A stretch of DNA of 64,000 nucleotides from the NCBI RefSeq assembly GCF_900573985.1, contig NZ_UWOK01000001.1, positions 1,054,001 to 1,118,000 of the forward strand. The letters are read 5' to 3'. The translations under genes and the position numbers were made by a program. This document shows positions 1 through 7,745 of the stretch, piece after piece (the stretch's first letter is position 1; the number at the start of each line of letters is the position of its first letter). The stretch is from Campylobacter showae (GTDB lineage: Bacteria; Campylobacterota; Campylobacteria; Campylobacterales; Campylobacteraceae). A model generated the notes under the pieces. It had not been told where the DNA came from. It saw nothing but the letters and a program-made list of their open reading frames with translations, and did no database searches.

Positions 1-180
1 CTAACCATCATAGGCGTTTCCAATGGTCTCAATAAATATAGTATCGGTATTAGCTCATTTGTAGAGTAGTTTTTAATTATTTGGGCATAGATCTTGCCGT
101 CATGCTTTCGCATTCCAAATACATGTGTTTTATTTACCACTACCTTTCTTGCTTTTAAAAATCTCTATCTTGTCGCTAAA
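1..180 (-). pseudogene. Remnant of an IS1595-family (ISXO2-like) transposase
   Basis: Reading the minus strand in pieces gives SDKIEIFKSKKGSGK, then in another frame NKTHVFGMRKHDGKIY followed by AQIIKNYSTNELIP, then in a third frame DTIFIETIGNAYDG. Joined, these resemble the DDE-domain stretch of ISXO2/IS1595 transposases (a basic GxxGxG-like segment, then VFG..k.dGK.Y....., then IYTD.w.aYDG). At least two frame changes are needed, and no open frame of useful length exists. The left part lies outside the window. No terminal inverted repeats were identified. The family call comes from motif order only, so confidence is moderate. Confidence 0.55.
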
Positions 181-188
181 ATTACTTA

Positions 189-422
189 TTTTAACTTCGC
201 TACGCTCGTTACTCTTTAAGGGCTCGCACTTTTTTGATACTAAAATTCTGATGTTTTTAGTTGTTTTGTTGATTCTTTTTTCTAAGATTTTAGTAAAATC
301 CGCTATTTTATTATCTTCTATACTAAATAAAAAATATTATAAAATTCTCTAAATTTCGTCTCTGAAATTCTGAAACTAACTATATGCTTATTTTTAACTT
401 CGCTTGGCTCGTTACTTTTTAA
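189..422. repeat. Two copies of a 31-nt AT-rich motif (189-219 and 392-422)
   Basis: Both copies follow the pattern TTTTAACTTCGCT, two variable bases, GCTCGTTACT, one variable base, TTTAA, and are about 170 bp apart. The core CTTCGCTACGCTCG (195-208) recurs exactly at 19821-19834, inside the hairpin loop of a dispersed element. The rest of 181-571 is AT-rich and holds no convincing gene. An open frame on the plus strand there is low-complexity Leu/Ile and looks like chance. Confidence 0.6.
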
Positions 423-571
423 AATATAGTTCTCATTGCAACTCAATGCTATTTATGTTTGTATTAAGCTTCGTTGAGCTTAAGTTGATTTTTTGGAGTA
501 TTAAGTTTCTGCTTGTTTTGAAAATGTTAAAGATAACTAAGTTGATATTTTGTAGAAATTAAAATTTGAAA

Positions 572-604
572 GAAAAAAAGAATAGAAAAAGGGGCTTTCG
601 CCCC
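572..604 (-). terminator. Intrinsic terminator of dps
   Basis: GGGGC (591-595) pairs with GCCCC (600-604) across a TTTC loop. On the minus strand the stem is followed by a T-rich run with few interruptions (572-590). It begins six bases after the dps stop codon, as expected for a Rho-independent terminator. Confidence 0.8.
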
Positions 605-609
605 GAAAA

Positions 610-1047
610 TTATGCCAAAGTAGCTTTTAGCATCCAGATAGCTTTTTCGTATTTGGCGATTTGATCTTGCGCCATAGTTACGGTCGTGCTGTCTTTTGCT
701 TCCTCAGCGACTTCTTCTAGCTTTTTAAATTCGCCCAGCAAGTGCTCGTACTCGGCCAAAACGCCTTTTAAAACCTCGGTTGGGGTGTAGCTATCTTTGT
801 TATCTGTTTTTGGATGAGCTAACTTGTTTAGCTCTTCTGTTTTGGTGATAGCTCTACCGCCTAGCTGTATAGCGCGCTCAGCGACGTCATCAAATATCTC
901 TGCCATATCTTCGTACGCTTTTTCGGTGTATTCGTGTACGCTAAAGAACTGAATACCTTTTACATACCAGTGGTAGTCGTGAAATTTAACGAATAACGCA
1001 TGAGCGTCAGCTTGGATTTGATTTAACTGGGTAACAACTTTTGACAT
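610..1047 (-). CDS. dps: Dps family ferritin-like DNA-binding/iron-storage protein
   Basis: The 145-residue product has the length and pattern of bacterial Dps mini-ferritins. Members form a 12-subunit shell, oxidise Fe(II) with peroxide and protect DNA. The dinuclear-site ligands are recognisable: His26 in FHDYHWYVKG, His38, and the D53/E57 pair in the EIFDDVAER helix. The ATG start is preceded by AAAGGAG at good spacing and by a TATAAT box. The gene is monocistronic, with its own terminator. No long basic N-terminal tail is visible, so DNA binding is not assured from sequence alone. Confidence 0.93.
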   Translation of the reverse strand: MSKVVTQLNQIQADAHALFVKFHDYHWYVKGIQFFSVHEYTEKAYEDMAEIFDDVAERAIQLGGRAITKTEELNKLAHPKTDNKDSYTPTEVLKGVLAEYEHLLGEFKKLEEVAEEAKDSTTVTMAQDQIAKYEKAIWMLKATLA

Positions 1048-1077
1048 TTTGTCTCCTTTGATTTGATTTGTGACGAA

Positions 1078-1083
1078 ATTATA
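1078..1083 (-). promoter_or_regulatory. -10 box of dps
   Basis: TATAAT on the minus strand, preceded by TGC (an extended -10 form), 30 bp upstream of the dps ATG. No clear -35 is visible, which is normal for Campylobacter sigma-70 promoters, where T-rich periodicity replaces it. The AT-rich stretch just upstream (1084-1140) could hold a Fur/PerR-type site, but I cannot define one. Confidence 0.7.
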
Positions 1084-1762
1084 GCATATAAAACTTAAAG
1101 AAAAATAATTTGCAAATAATAAAAATTATTGTTTGTGAAGACTTTTTGAGAATTTAGAATACATTACTTTGTCAAGTGTTGATAAATATTACTACGGGGT
1201 ATAAAAATTTTTTTGATCGAATAGGTCCACGTTCTTTGGTAGGTTTTTAAATTTCACTAAACATGCCAAAAATACCCAGAAAGAAAGTTTTGGTAATGAG
1301 AGGGCAAAAGTTTAGAAATTTATATTGCAAATTATAGGATGATATACAGCAGAAGCTGTTAAATTTGTCTATAAGTGTGTTTGCCAAATAATATTTATGA
1401 TCAAGCCAGCGGTATCGAAAAAGTAAAATCTAGCAAATTTGCCGATAAATTTATTCGCACAACTTTGGCAAAGACTAAAGATCACGCAACGTTGCGCCAA
1501 ATTTACGCCTTGAGTTATCAACACTGCAAAAACGAAATAAAAGCGTATAGGGTAGTGGAGATTAGTCGTTCGTTTGCTGGTATTGGTGGATGCGCGTTAA
1601 ATTTCCGCCTCAAATATGCCAAAATAAAGCCAGGGCAAATTTAAACTCAAATTTACCAAAAATACCACAAATTTGAGCCGTCAGCTCAAAAAATTGCGAG
1701 ACTAACGGCTTATTTGCCGCAGCTTCATAAAGCAAAATCCGCATAAATTTACGCCGCAGCCT
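1084..1762. other. Intergenic region without a supported gene
   Basis: About 680 bp between dps and the end of pgi. A frame of 89 codons (1375-1644, plus strand) starts ATG-TGT without a clear ribosome binding site and matches nothing I recognise. Its 3' part has the AAATTT-rich composition of non-coding DNA here. I treat it as unsupported; it could be a gene remnant. Confidence 0.5.
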
Positions 1763-2992
1763 TTATTTTCCGGCTGTCAGCATCGTCTTTAGTATGCGCT
1801 TGCCGACCTCGACGCCCGGCTGATCGTAAGTGTTTATGCCTAGCATTATGCCAGTAGCCGACGTGAGAAGTTCGAAATAATAAATCAAAAATCCCGCGCT
1901 CGCCTCGTCTAGCCGCTCAAGCTCGATGACGTCCACGCTGATGCCTTCTTGCACGAGCGCATGCATGGTGGCGCTGCACTGGGCGTTGATTAGCTCGCCC
2001 AAATTTAGCCCGTTTACGAAGTCGCAGCCCTCAAGGCCGTTTAGGCTAATGCTCGGTATCGCCGTGTTTGCGTCCGCGACGGCTACCTTGATGAAGCTTA
2101 CCGTTTTGTCCTTCACGCCGTCCATGATGAGCTGCAAAAAGCTGTGCTGATCGCGCGAACCGATGAGTCCGACGGGTGTGAGTCCGTAGCGTTTGTAGCC
2201 CTTTTTCTTGCCCAGGCTCTCCGCCCACAGCTGCACGTACCAGTCATTAAACTCCAAAAACCTATCGCCGTAGCTAAATATCACGTTGATCTTGGCGTTT
2301 TTGTGCGTCGCGTAGTGGTAGGCTTTTTGTAGCAGCGTATCGTCGCCGTCCTCTAAAAATCGTCTTTTACACGCTCGCGCGCCTTCTAGCAGCGCCGCCG
2401 CGTCGTATCCGCATAGCATTAGCGGTACCAGACCGATCGCGCTAAGCACGCTAAATCTGCCGCCGACGTTTTTAGGGATATTAAAAAATTTGATACCGTT
2501 TTGCTTCGCGTAGGCTTCTAGCGGCGAGGCGGGATCGGTGATGACGATAAAATTTGCGCTCAAATTTGAGGGTTTAAAGCGCTCTAAAATGCACTTAAAT
2601 AGCGTGATCGTCTCGATCGTGGTGCCCGATTTTGACGAGATGATAAAAAGCGTTTCGTAAAATTTGACACTTTCGCAAACGCTTTCAAAGCTAAAGGCGT
2701 CTACGTTATCAAGAAAATAAAGCTCTCGCTCGCGGCTCCTTTTTGCGCTTGAGAGCATCGTTTTTAGCGCCTTGACGCCTAGACTGCTACCGCCGATGCC
2801 TACTAGCACTACGCTTTTTACGTGCGCGAGCGTCGTTTCAAACTCGGCGATTTCGCTTAGTAAATTTGCGCCGATTTCGGGCAGGTGATAGTAGCCGATC
2901 TCGCCGCCTTTTAGCTCGTCGTTCATGCGTTTGGCGTAGGAGCCGATCGCGCTTAGCGGCGTACGCTCGAAAAATAGCTCATTTTTTAGCAT
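1763..2992 (-). CDS. pgi: Glucose-6-phosphate isomerase
   Basis: The enzyme interconverts glucose-6-phosphate and fructose-6-phosphate; in Campylobacter, which lacks phosphofructokinase, it serves gluconeogenesis and sugar-nucleotide supply. The 409-residue product is the short epsilonproteobacterial form. Visible signatures are VLVGIGGSSLGVKAL (sugar-phosphate SIS domain), FIISSKSGTTIET, the NVGGRFSVLSAIGL segment and the C-terminal TYDQPGVEVGK motif carrying the catalytic lysine region. Its start lies inside the last codons of galU (14-nt overlap), so the two are translationally coupled in a galU-pgi operon feeding UDP-glucose synthesis. Confidence 0.96.
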   Translation of the reverse strand: MLKNELFFERTPLSAIGSYAKRMNDELKGGEIGYYHLPEIGANLLSEIAEFETTLAHVKSVVLVGIGGSSLGVKALKTMLSSAKRSRERELYFLDNVDAFSFESVCESVKFYETLFIISSKSGTTIETITLFKCILERFKPSNLSANFIVITDPASPLEAYAKQNGIKFFNIPKNVGGRFSVLSAIGLVPLMLCGYDAAALLEGARACKRRFLEDGDDTLLQKAYHYATHKNAKINVIFSYGDRFLEFNDWYVQLWAESLGKKKGYKRYGLTPVGLIGSRDQHSFLQLIMDGVKDKTVSFIKVAVADANTAIPSISLNGLEGCDFVNGLNLGELINAQCSATMHALVQEGISVDVIELERLDEASAGFLIYYFELLTSATGIMLGINTYDQPGVEVGKRILKTMLTAGK

Positions 2993-3812
2993 TTTTGCCT
3001 AGCTCGTAGAAGAAATTGGTCGCCTGCACGAAGCCCTCAACGCTACCGCAGTCAAAGCGCTTGCCTTTAAATTTATACGCCAGCACCATGCCGTCTTTGG
3101 CTTGCTCTTTTAGCGCGTCGGTGATCTGCACTTCGCCGTTTTTGCCGGGCTTGGTGCGCTCTAGGATAGTGAAAATATCGGGCGTCAGGATATAGCGACC
3201 GATGACGGCTAGGTTGCTCGGAGCTTCTTTTGGGTCCGGTTTTTCGACCATGTCGCTAACCATGAGCAGATCGTCCTCGATCGCGCGACCCGTGACGATG
3301 CCGTAGTTTTTGCTCTGCTCGATCGGCACTTCCATCACGGCGACGACGCTGCAGCGGTACTTCTCGTAGATTTTTACCATTTGAGATAGCACGCCTTCGC
3401 CATCTTCATTGATGCATAGGTCATCTGCTAGCACCACGCCAAACGGCTCGTCTCGTACGAGGACTTTGCCCGTGTGGATGGCGTTTCCTAGGCCTCTCAT
3501 GCTCTCTTGGCGCGTGAATGAAAACGTGCAGCGCGCCATCAGTTCGCGGATATCGACGAGTAGGTGTTCTTTGTTCGTACCAGAGATCTGATGCTCTAGC
3601 TCATAGCTGATATCAAAATAATCCTCCAGCGCGCGCTTGCCGCGGCCTGTGATAAACGCCATATTTTTCATGCCGGCCTCCAGCGCCTCGTCCACGCCGT
3701 AGTGGATCAGCGGTTTTGTGAGGATCGGCAGCATCTCTTTTGGCAGCGATTTGGTCGCAGGCAAAAATCTCGTGCCGTAGCCCGCAGCGGGAAATAAACA
3801 AGTTTGTATCAT
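2979..3812 (-). CDS. galU: UTP-glucose-1-phosphate uridylyltransferase
   Basis: Makes UDP-glucose from UTP and glucose-1-phosphate for surface polysaccharide. The 277-residue product opens with the nucleotide-binding motif FPAAGYGTRFLPATKSLPKE (residues 7-26), followed by the family blocks FITGRGKRALEDYFD, GLGNAIHTGK and GVVLADDLC, and VEKPDPKEAPSNLAVIGRY. It is the first gene of galU-pgi. A TATAAT box lies 26 bp upstream of the ATG, and AAAGGAAAATC precedes the start. A G9 tract sits about 95 bp upstream. Confidence 0.96.
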   Translation of the reverse strand: MIQTCLFPAAGYGTRFLPATKSLPKEMLPILTKPLIHYGVDEALEAGMKNMAFITGRGKRALEDYFDISYELEHQISGTNKEHLLVDIRELMARCTFSFTRQESMRGLGNAIHTGKVLVRDEPFGVVLADDLCINEDGEGVLSQMVKIYEKYRCSVVAVMEVPIEQSKNYGIVTGRAIEDDLLMVSDMVEKPDPKEAPSNLAVIGRYILTPDIFTILERTKPGKNGEVQITDALKEQAKDGMVLAYKFKGKRFDCGSVEGFVQATNFFYELGKNAKK

Positions 3813-3837
3813 GATTTTCCTTTTGATTTTTTAGGAG

Positions 3838-3843
3838 ATTATA
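3838..3843 (-). promoter_or_regulatory. -10 box of galU-pgi
   Basis: TATAAT on the minus strand (context CGCTATAATCTCC), 26 bp before the galU start codon. No -35 consensus is seen. Confidence 0.65.
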
Positions 3844-3907
3844 GCGAGTTTTGGCTAATTTGGAGTATTAAGGATGATTTGGCGATAAATTTGCGGCTTG
3901 CCTTGCA

Positions 3908-3916
3908 GGGGGGGGG
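3908..3916. repeat. G9 homopolymer upstream of galU
   Basis: Nine consecutive G on the plus strand (C9 in the galU sense), about 65 bp upstream of the galU -10 box. Poly-G tracts of this length are the usual contingency loci of Campylobacter. This one is intergenic. Confidence 0.85.
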
Positions 3917-3924
3917 TAACGAAG

Positions 3925-4291
3925 TGAAATTACTAAAAGTCATCTCACGGTACGTTGCCTTAATTCTTGATGTTCAAATTTGAAGTTAAAATTGCAAATT
4001 TTACTTGCCGATATTTGCATCTCTATGGTGCTAATTTGTTTTCATCAAATTTAACGTTACGTATTTGTAGCTTCTATCAAATTAAAGCTTTCCTCTTTTA
4101 TTGGGAGAGGAAGGGGATTCTACTTACGAAGCGTCGCCCCTTCCTCTCCCAAGCCCTCTCTAACCCCACTGCACGTTTAAGGTAGCGACACTGCTTTGCT
4201 CGCGCAAAGCGTCGCAGATTTTGGAAATTTTGTTGGAATTAAATTTGCAAATTTATAGTTTTCAAGATACGGGTCTCGGTGAGTAAAATTT
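3925..4291. repeat. Dispersed inverted-repeat element, copy 1 (core inverted)
   Basis: Imperfect 42-nt arms face each other at 3996-4037 and 4249-4291; the right arm carries TTTCAAGATACGGGTCTCGG. Between them is a perfect 16-bp hairpin, TTGGGAGAGGAAGGGG (4101-4116) with CCCCTTCCTCTCCCAA (4137-4152) and a 20-nt loop. The left outer flank (AAAAGTCATCTCACGGTAC, then TTCAAATTTGAAGTTAAA) matches the left flanks of copies 2 and 3. The core (loop sequence and the CTGCACG-type block) runs in the opposite sense to those copies. It contains no protein-coding frame I would defend. Confidence 0.75.
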
Positions 4292-4378
4292 AAAGTAAAG
4301 CTAAAAATAGGGCGCAAATTTATGAGTTTAAAATGCACCCGTTTTTTGAGCAAATTTTACCGCCAGGCGGCGGCAATT

Positions 4379-4888
4379 TTATATCCCTTTAAACGCTGCT
4401 TTAGCGTTTTCTAGGTCGTTTGCGTCTGGGTGAGTTGCGGCTCTAGCCCATCTGGCTTCGCGCTCCGGAGTTACGGCGTAGCGCGGGTCGTTTGGCGCTG
4501 CTTCGCCCATTTTGCGTAGCTGCTCGATGACTTTTGGATCGATTGCGCCTTGACAGTAAAACTCGCGTAAAATTTCATTTTCGCCCTCGCGCAATACGAC
4601 TTTTGCCTTTTCTAGGCAGTTCATCGCGTGCTCGTGCTCGGGATCCATGCCTAGCGTCATAAATACGCCCACTTTTTTGCCCTTTATCTCGCGCAAAAAG
4701 CGTTTAAATTTAGGCTCGGCATCGCCCTTATCGACGTAAAATCCAAGCGCGATAAAGTCGTAGCGATCCAAATCCAGATGCAGATCCTCGCTAAATTTGA
4801 CCGCTTCGCAGCCAAGCTCGTTTGCTATGGCAAGACCGACTTTCTCGGTATTTCCGGTCGCGCTCGTGTAGATAACTATTTTTTTCAT
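4379..4888 (-). CDS. Flavodoxin-like protein of the heme operon
   Basis: The 169-residue product starts with beta-strand MKKIVIYTSATGNTEKVG, whose SATGNT loop is the FMN phosphate-binding site of flavodoxins. ALGFYVDKGDAEPKF resembles the second FMN loop of flavodoxin-family oxidoreductases. The last 40 residues extend beyond a minimal flavodoxin fold. It overlaps the stop of the radical SAM gene by 4 nt (ATGA-type coupling) and closes the heme operon. Inference: it gives electrons to the HutW-like enzyme or reduces its tetrapyrrole product. A flavodoxin-like partner is known, from memory, beside HmuW of Fusobacterium. Confidence 0.8.
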   Translation of the reverse strand: MKKIVIYTSATGNTEKVGLAIANELGCEAVKFSEDLHLDLDRYDFIALGFYVDKGDAEPKFKRFLREIKGKKVGVFMTLGMDPEHEHAMNCLEKAKVVLREGENEILREFYCQGAIDPKVIEQLRKMGEAAPNDPRYAVTPEREARWARAATHPDANDLENAKAAFKGI

Positions 4889-6108
4889 TCAAAGTCCTTT
4901 TGTGAGATATTTGCTACTTCAGTGCCGATCGACATACCCCAAAATACGCCGTCGGTTGTGTAGTTTAAAAAGCCGTTTTCTATGTGCATATAGCCTTTGC
5001 TTTCGCATTTTTTGAAAAACTCCATTAGCGCGTCAAACGTCTCATCGCTAACTAGGCTTTTTACCTGCGCGATGTCGATTTTTGGGTACATAAAGAGGCT
5101 TTTTAGTCGCGCTTCGGCACGCTGTTTGTCGTCTACTTTGTTTATCATGCGCATTTTTTCTTTTGCGTTATAGATGTCGTAGTAGCCTAGCCTTCCGCCC
5201 GAGCCTCTTCCTAGCGGCAGGATATCGGCGCCCTCGTGGCTTAGGCGGATATACTGATAGCGGTCGCGGCCTATGCGATTAAATTTAGTATGCTCTAGTA
5301 CCTCGTAGTTGCCAGTGCCCAGCAGCTTTTCAAAGAAAGCGTTGTGCAGCTTATGCTCGTAATTTACGTCGTAGTAGTCCTGCGAGACCGTCTTTGCGAG
5401 CTGCGATTTTTCAAAAAGCTGAAGCGAATAAAAGCTCGTGCTGTCGATCTTTAGCTCATCGACTAGGCGGGCGTCTTCTAGCACTTCGTCTATCGTTTGC
5501 TCAGGGTAGTTAAATATAATATCCGTGCAAACCATGCCGCTAAAATTTTGCTTGATCATCTTTAGATGCTCTATCGCGCCTTTTTTGTCGTGGACGCGAT
5601 TTAGCAGCTTGCGACCTTTGTCCGAAAAGGTCTGCACGCCGATGCTAAAGCGGTTTACGCCTAGGCTTTCTAGTAGGCGCACTTTGCTCAAATTTAGATT
5701 ATGCAGCGTGGTTTCTAGGCTAAATTCGCAGTCGTCCGAGATATTAAAATTTGATCGCAGAGCCATGATAATAGGCTCAAGGTGCTTTTCTTTTAGTATC
5801 GTTGGAGTTCCGCCGCCAAAATAGACGCTGCGGATATCTTTGGCTTGTAAATACGGGAATTTACCGTATTTCCTGGTCTCGCCCAGTAGATACTGCGTGT
5901 AGCTATCTAGCTCGTCTTCTAGCTTCGTGCGGTTCATCGAGCAAAACGAGCAGATATTATCGCAAAATGGCACGTGGATATATATCACGCCGTCCTTTTG
6001 CGTCGGCAGCTCCTCGGTTAAAAATTTCTCGACCTCGGCGTTAGTCGCCATCTTTATCTTTTTAGGACGCGTCGGTCCGGCGTGCCCTTTTTGCCTGGTT
6101 TCAAACAT
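4885..6108 (-). CDS. HutW/ChuW-like radical SAM heme-utilisation enzyme
   Basis: The 407-residue protein belongs to the HemN-like radical SAM group. YIHVPFCDNICSFCSMNR holds the CX3CX2C [4Fe-4S] ligands (about residues 47-54), followed by VYFGGGTPT (SAM-binding GGGTP), SLETTLHNLN, NRFSIGVQTF and LLNRVHDKKGA. HemN itself sits with heme synthesis genes. This copy sits directly after tonB and a heme-type ABC importer and is coupled to a flavodoxin, the context of ChuW/HutW/HmuW, which open heme without oxygen to a linear tetrapyrrole and release iron. The PLGRGSGGRLGYYD segment also fits that subgroup. A coproporphyrinogen dehydrogenase role is less likely. Confidence 0.8.
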   Translation of the reverse strand: MFETRQKGHAGPTRPKKIKMATNAEVEKFLTEELPTQKDGVIYIHVPFCDNICSFCSMNRTKLEDELDSYTQYLLGETRKYGKFPYLQAKDIRSVYFGGGTPTILKEKHLEPIIMALRSNFNISDDCEFSLETTLHNLNLSKVRLLESLGVNRFSIGVQTFSDKGRKLLNRVHDKKGAIEHLKMIKQNFSGMVCTDIIFNYPEQTIDEVLEDARLVDELKIDSTSFYSLQLFEKSQLAKTVSQDYYDVNYEHKLHNAFFEKLLGTGNYEVLEHTKFNRIGRDRYQYIRLSHEGADILPLGRGSGGRLGYYDIYNAKEKMRMINKVDDKQRAEARLKSLFMYPKIDIAQVKSLVSDETFDALMEFFKKCESKGYMHIENGFLNYTTDGVFWGMSIGTEVANISQKDFE

Positions 6109-6894
6109 CTATTCCTCCGTTTTGAACTCGTAAGGTTTGGTAATTATACAGTGTGATATATTTTTTAACGCTTTAATTTCTAACTCCTTTGTTATTTTCA
6201 CCGCTTCGTCGTTAAAAATTTTATTTTTCCCGCGAACGGCTATGATCTTTATCTCTCCGTCAAATTTAAAATCTACTTCGACTCTAAACGTCCCGCTTAG
6301 CCGCAGCATGAGCGCTTTTTTGGGGTATTTGGCCTCGGGTTCGCGCGCCACGGTAAAGCCCACGCCCTCTTTGCATGCGTTTTGCTCTTTTGCTTCGCCG
6401 CTATCTTGCGCGGCGGGCTGCTTTGCAGGGGTTAAATTTGAGCTAAGCTGCGCGCTTTGCTCGGCGGGTAAAATTTGAGTCGGCATGGGCGCTGGTGCTG
6501 GTTCAAATTTAGGCTCGTCTTTTACCGCTTGCGCCGGCTTTGGCGAGATTTGCTTTTTTATTTTGGGCTTTGGGGGTTGCTTTTTCTCCTCCTTTGGCTT
6601 TTTGAATTCCGGCTCTACCGGCTTTGGCTCGGGCTTTAAAATTTCGGGCTCGGGCTCAGGCTCAAATTTGACCGGTTGAGGCTGCGTTTCTTGCGGCCAT
6701 TCCATAGGTTTTTCTAGCGGCTCGGCGCTTTGAGGCGGCACATACTCTCTAGTCTCTTTACTAGGCTCTTCTTGCGTCAAATTTAGCTTGATCTTTATCG
6801 TTTCTTGCGGTTTTGCGCTCTCTATCTGGCGCGAGTTTAACGGCAAAAAAAGCAGAGCTAAATTTAAGACGAGCGAGACTAGAAAATAGCGCAT
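6109..6894 (-). CDS. tonB: TonB energy-transducing protein
   Basis: The 261-residue protein has one N-terminal membrane helix (residues 3-20), a long Pro/Glu/Lys spacer of PEPEPE, PKPVEP and KPKEEKKQPPKP repeats spanning the periplasm (about 40-140), and a C-terminal TonB domain with VAREPEAKYPKKAL, RLSGTFRVEVDFKFDGEI and a final EIKALKNI segment. It couples the ExbBD proton channel to outer-membrane receptors. Its start overlaps the stop of the binding-protein gene by one base (TAATG). With exbB and exbD at the head of the operon, the energising complex is complete. Confidence 0.92.
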   Translation of the reverse strand: MRYFLVSLVLNLALLFLPLNSRQIESAKPQETIKIKLNLTQEEPSKETREYVPPQSAEPLEKPMEWPQETQPQPVKFEPEPEPEILKPEPKPVEPEFKKPKEEKKQPPKPKIKKQISPKPAQAVKDEPKFEPAPAPMPTQILPAEQSAQLSSNLTPAKQPAAQDSGEAKEQNACKEGVGFTVAREPEAKYPKKALMLRLSGTFRVEVDFKFDGEIKIIAVRGKNKIFNDEAVKITKELEIKALKNISHCIITKPYEFKTEE

Positions 6895-7715
6895 TATTTG
6901 CTTAGCATCTCGTAAAATTTATCTACGGCTTCGCCTATGCGAGGCGTTCCTCTAAGTAGCATCGAGGAGGGCACGGTGAGCACTTTGCCGTTTTTTGCGG
7001 CGGCCGTTTTTTTAAGCACCGGATTTTGTTTTAGGAAATTTTCGCCATCACCGCCCATACCGCCGATAACGACGATGAAGTCCGGATTTTGCGACAAGAT
7101 AAACTCGGTCGAGACGATCGGAGTCGAGCCCTCTACGTTATCGGCGATGTTTTTTAGTCCTAGTTTGTTAAAGATATCGCCCGGCAGCGTCTTTGAGCTA
7201 AAGCCGGTAAGCGGCGTCGAGGAAAATACTGCGAGTATTTTTTTGCCTTTTACTTCGCTGTTTGCAAAAGAGTCGATTTTGGATTTTATCTCGCTTACGA
7301 CTTCGCTCGCTTTTTGCTCTTTGCCCGTTACTTTGCCGATTTCTTCGATATTTTTGTAGATATCGCCGACGCTATCGGCTTTTAGCGTGAGGGTTTTTAG
7401 GTTAAATTTAGCAAGGCTCTCGTTTACGTTTGCCGAGTGAAAGCTGGTGATAACAAGATCAGGCTTTAGCTCGACGATCTGCTCGATATTTGGCTTTGTG
7501 TACGTGCCTACGCTTTTTAGCTTTACGGTTTGATCCTCGGGCCAAATTTTAGAAAACTGAAGCGTAGCGATGGCCGCTAGCTGATCCTGCGCGCCTAGCA
7601 TATAGACTATCTCGACGACCGATGGGTCTAGTACGACTAGTTTTTTGGGCGCGTTTGCGGTTAAATTTGCCAAAAGACAACTGGCAGCAAGTAAAAGTGC
7701 GGCTATTTTTTTCAT
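6894..7715 (-). CDS. Periplasmic heme/iron-complex binding protein of an ABC importer
   Basis: Class III substrate-binding protein of the FecB/FhuD/HmuT type (about 273 residues). A signal peptide MKKIAALLLAASCLLANLTA precedes KKLVVLDPSVVEIVYMLGA, the typical opening strand-helix, and then VGTYTKPNIEQIVELKPDLVI. I place the start at 7715, where AAAGGATTTTCT precedes ATG; an upstream ATG five codons earlier has no such site. The gene follows the ATPase by 30 nt. The order receptor-permease-ATPase-binding protein is that of chuABCD in C. jejuni, so heme is the likely ligand. Confidence 0.88.
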   Translation of the reverse strand: MKKIAALLLAASCLLANLTANAPKKLVVLDPSVVEIVYMLGAQDQLAAIATLQFSKIWPEDQTVKLKSVGTYTKPNIEQIVELKPDLVITSFHSANVNESLAKFNLKTLTLKADSVGDIYKNIEEIGKVTGKEQKASEVVSEIKSKIDSFANSEVKGKKILAVFSSTPLTGFSSKTLPGDIFNKLGLKNIADNVEGSTPIVSTEFILSQNPDFIVVIGGMGGDGENFLKQNPVLKKTAAAKNGKVLTVPSSMLLRGTPRIGEAVDKFYEMLSK

Positions 7716-7745
7716 AGAAAATCCTTTCAAATTTGATTTGTAAAT

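Noticed and set aside
125..352. Open frame on the plus strand, 75 codons, rich in Leu/Ile/Phe
   Set aside because: Low-complexity AT-rich DNA antisense to transposase remnant; no ribosome binding site and no family resemblance.
1375..1644. 89-codon frame between dps and pgi
   Set aside because: No ribosome binding site, no recognisable domain, AAATTT-rich 3' half like non-coding DNA here; kept only as a note in the intergenic entry.
3908..4291. CRISPR-like repeat arrangement in the intergenic repeats
   Set aside because: Repeats are inverted arms around hairpins, not regularly spaced direct repeats with unique spacers, and no cas gene is present.
4885..6108. Oxygen-independent coproporphyrinogen III dehydrogenase (HemN) as the call
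   Set aside because: The radical SAM motifs are HemN-like, but the operon (TonB, heme-type ABC importer, flavodoxin) fits the HutW/ChuW branch better; HemN kept as the alternative.
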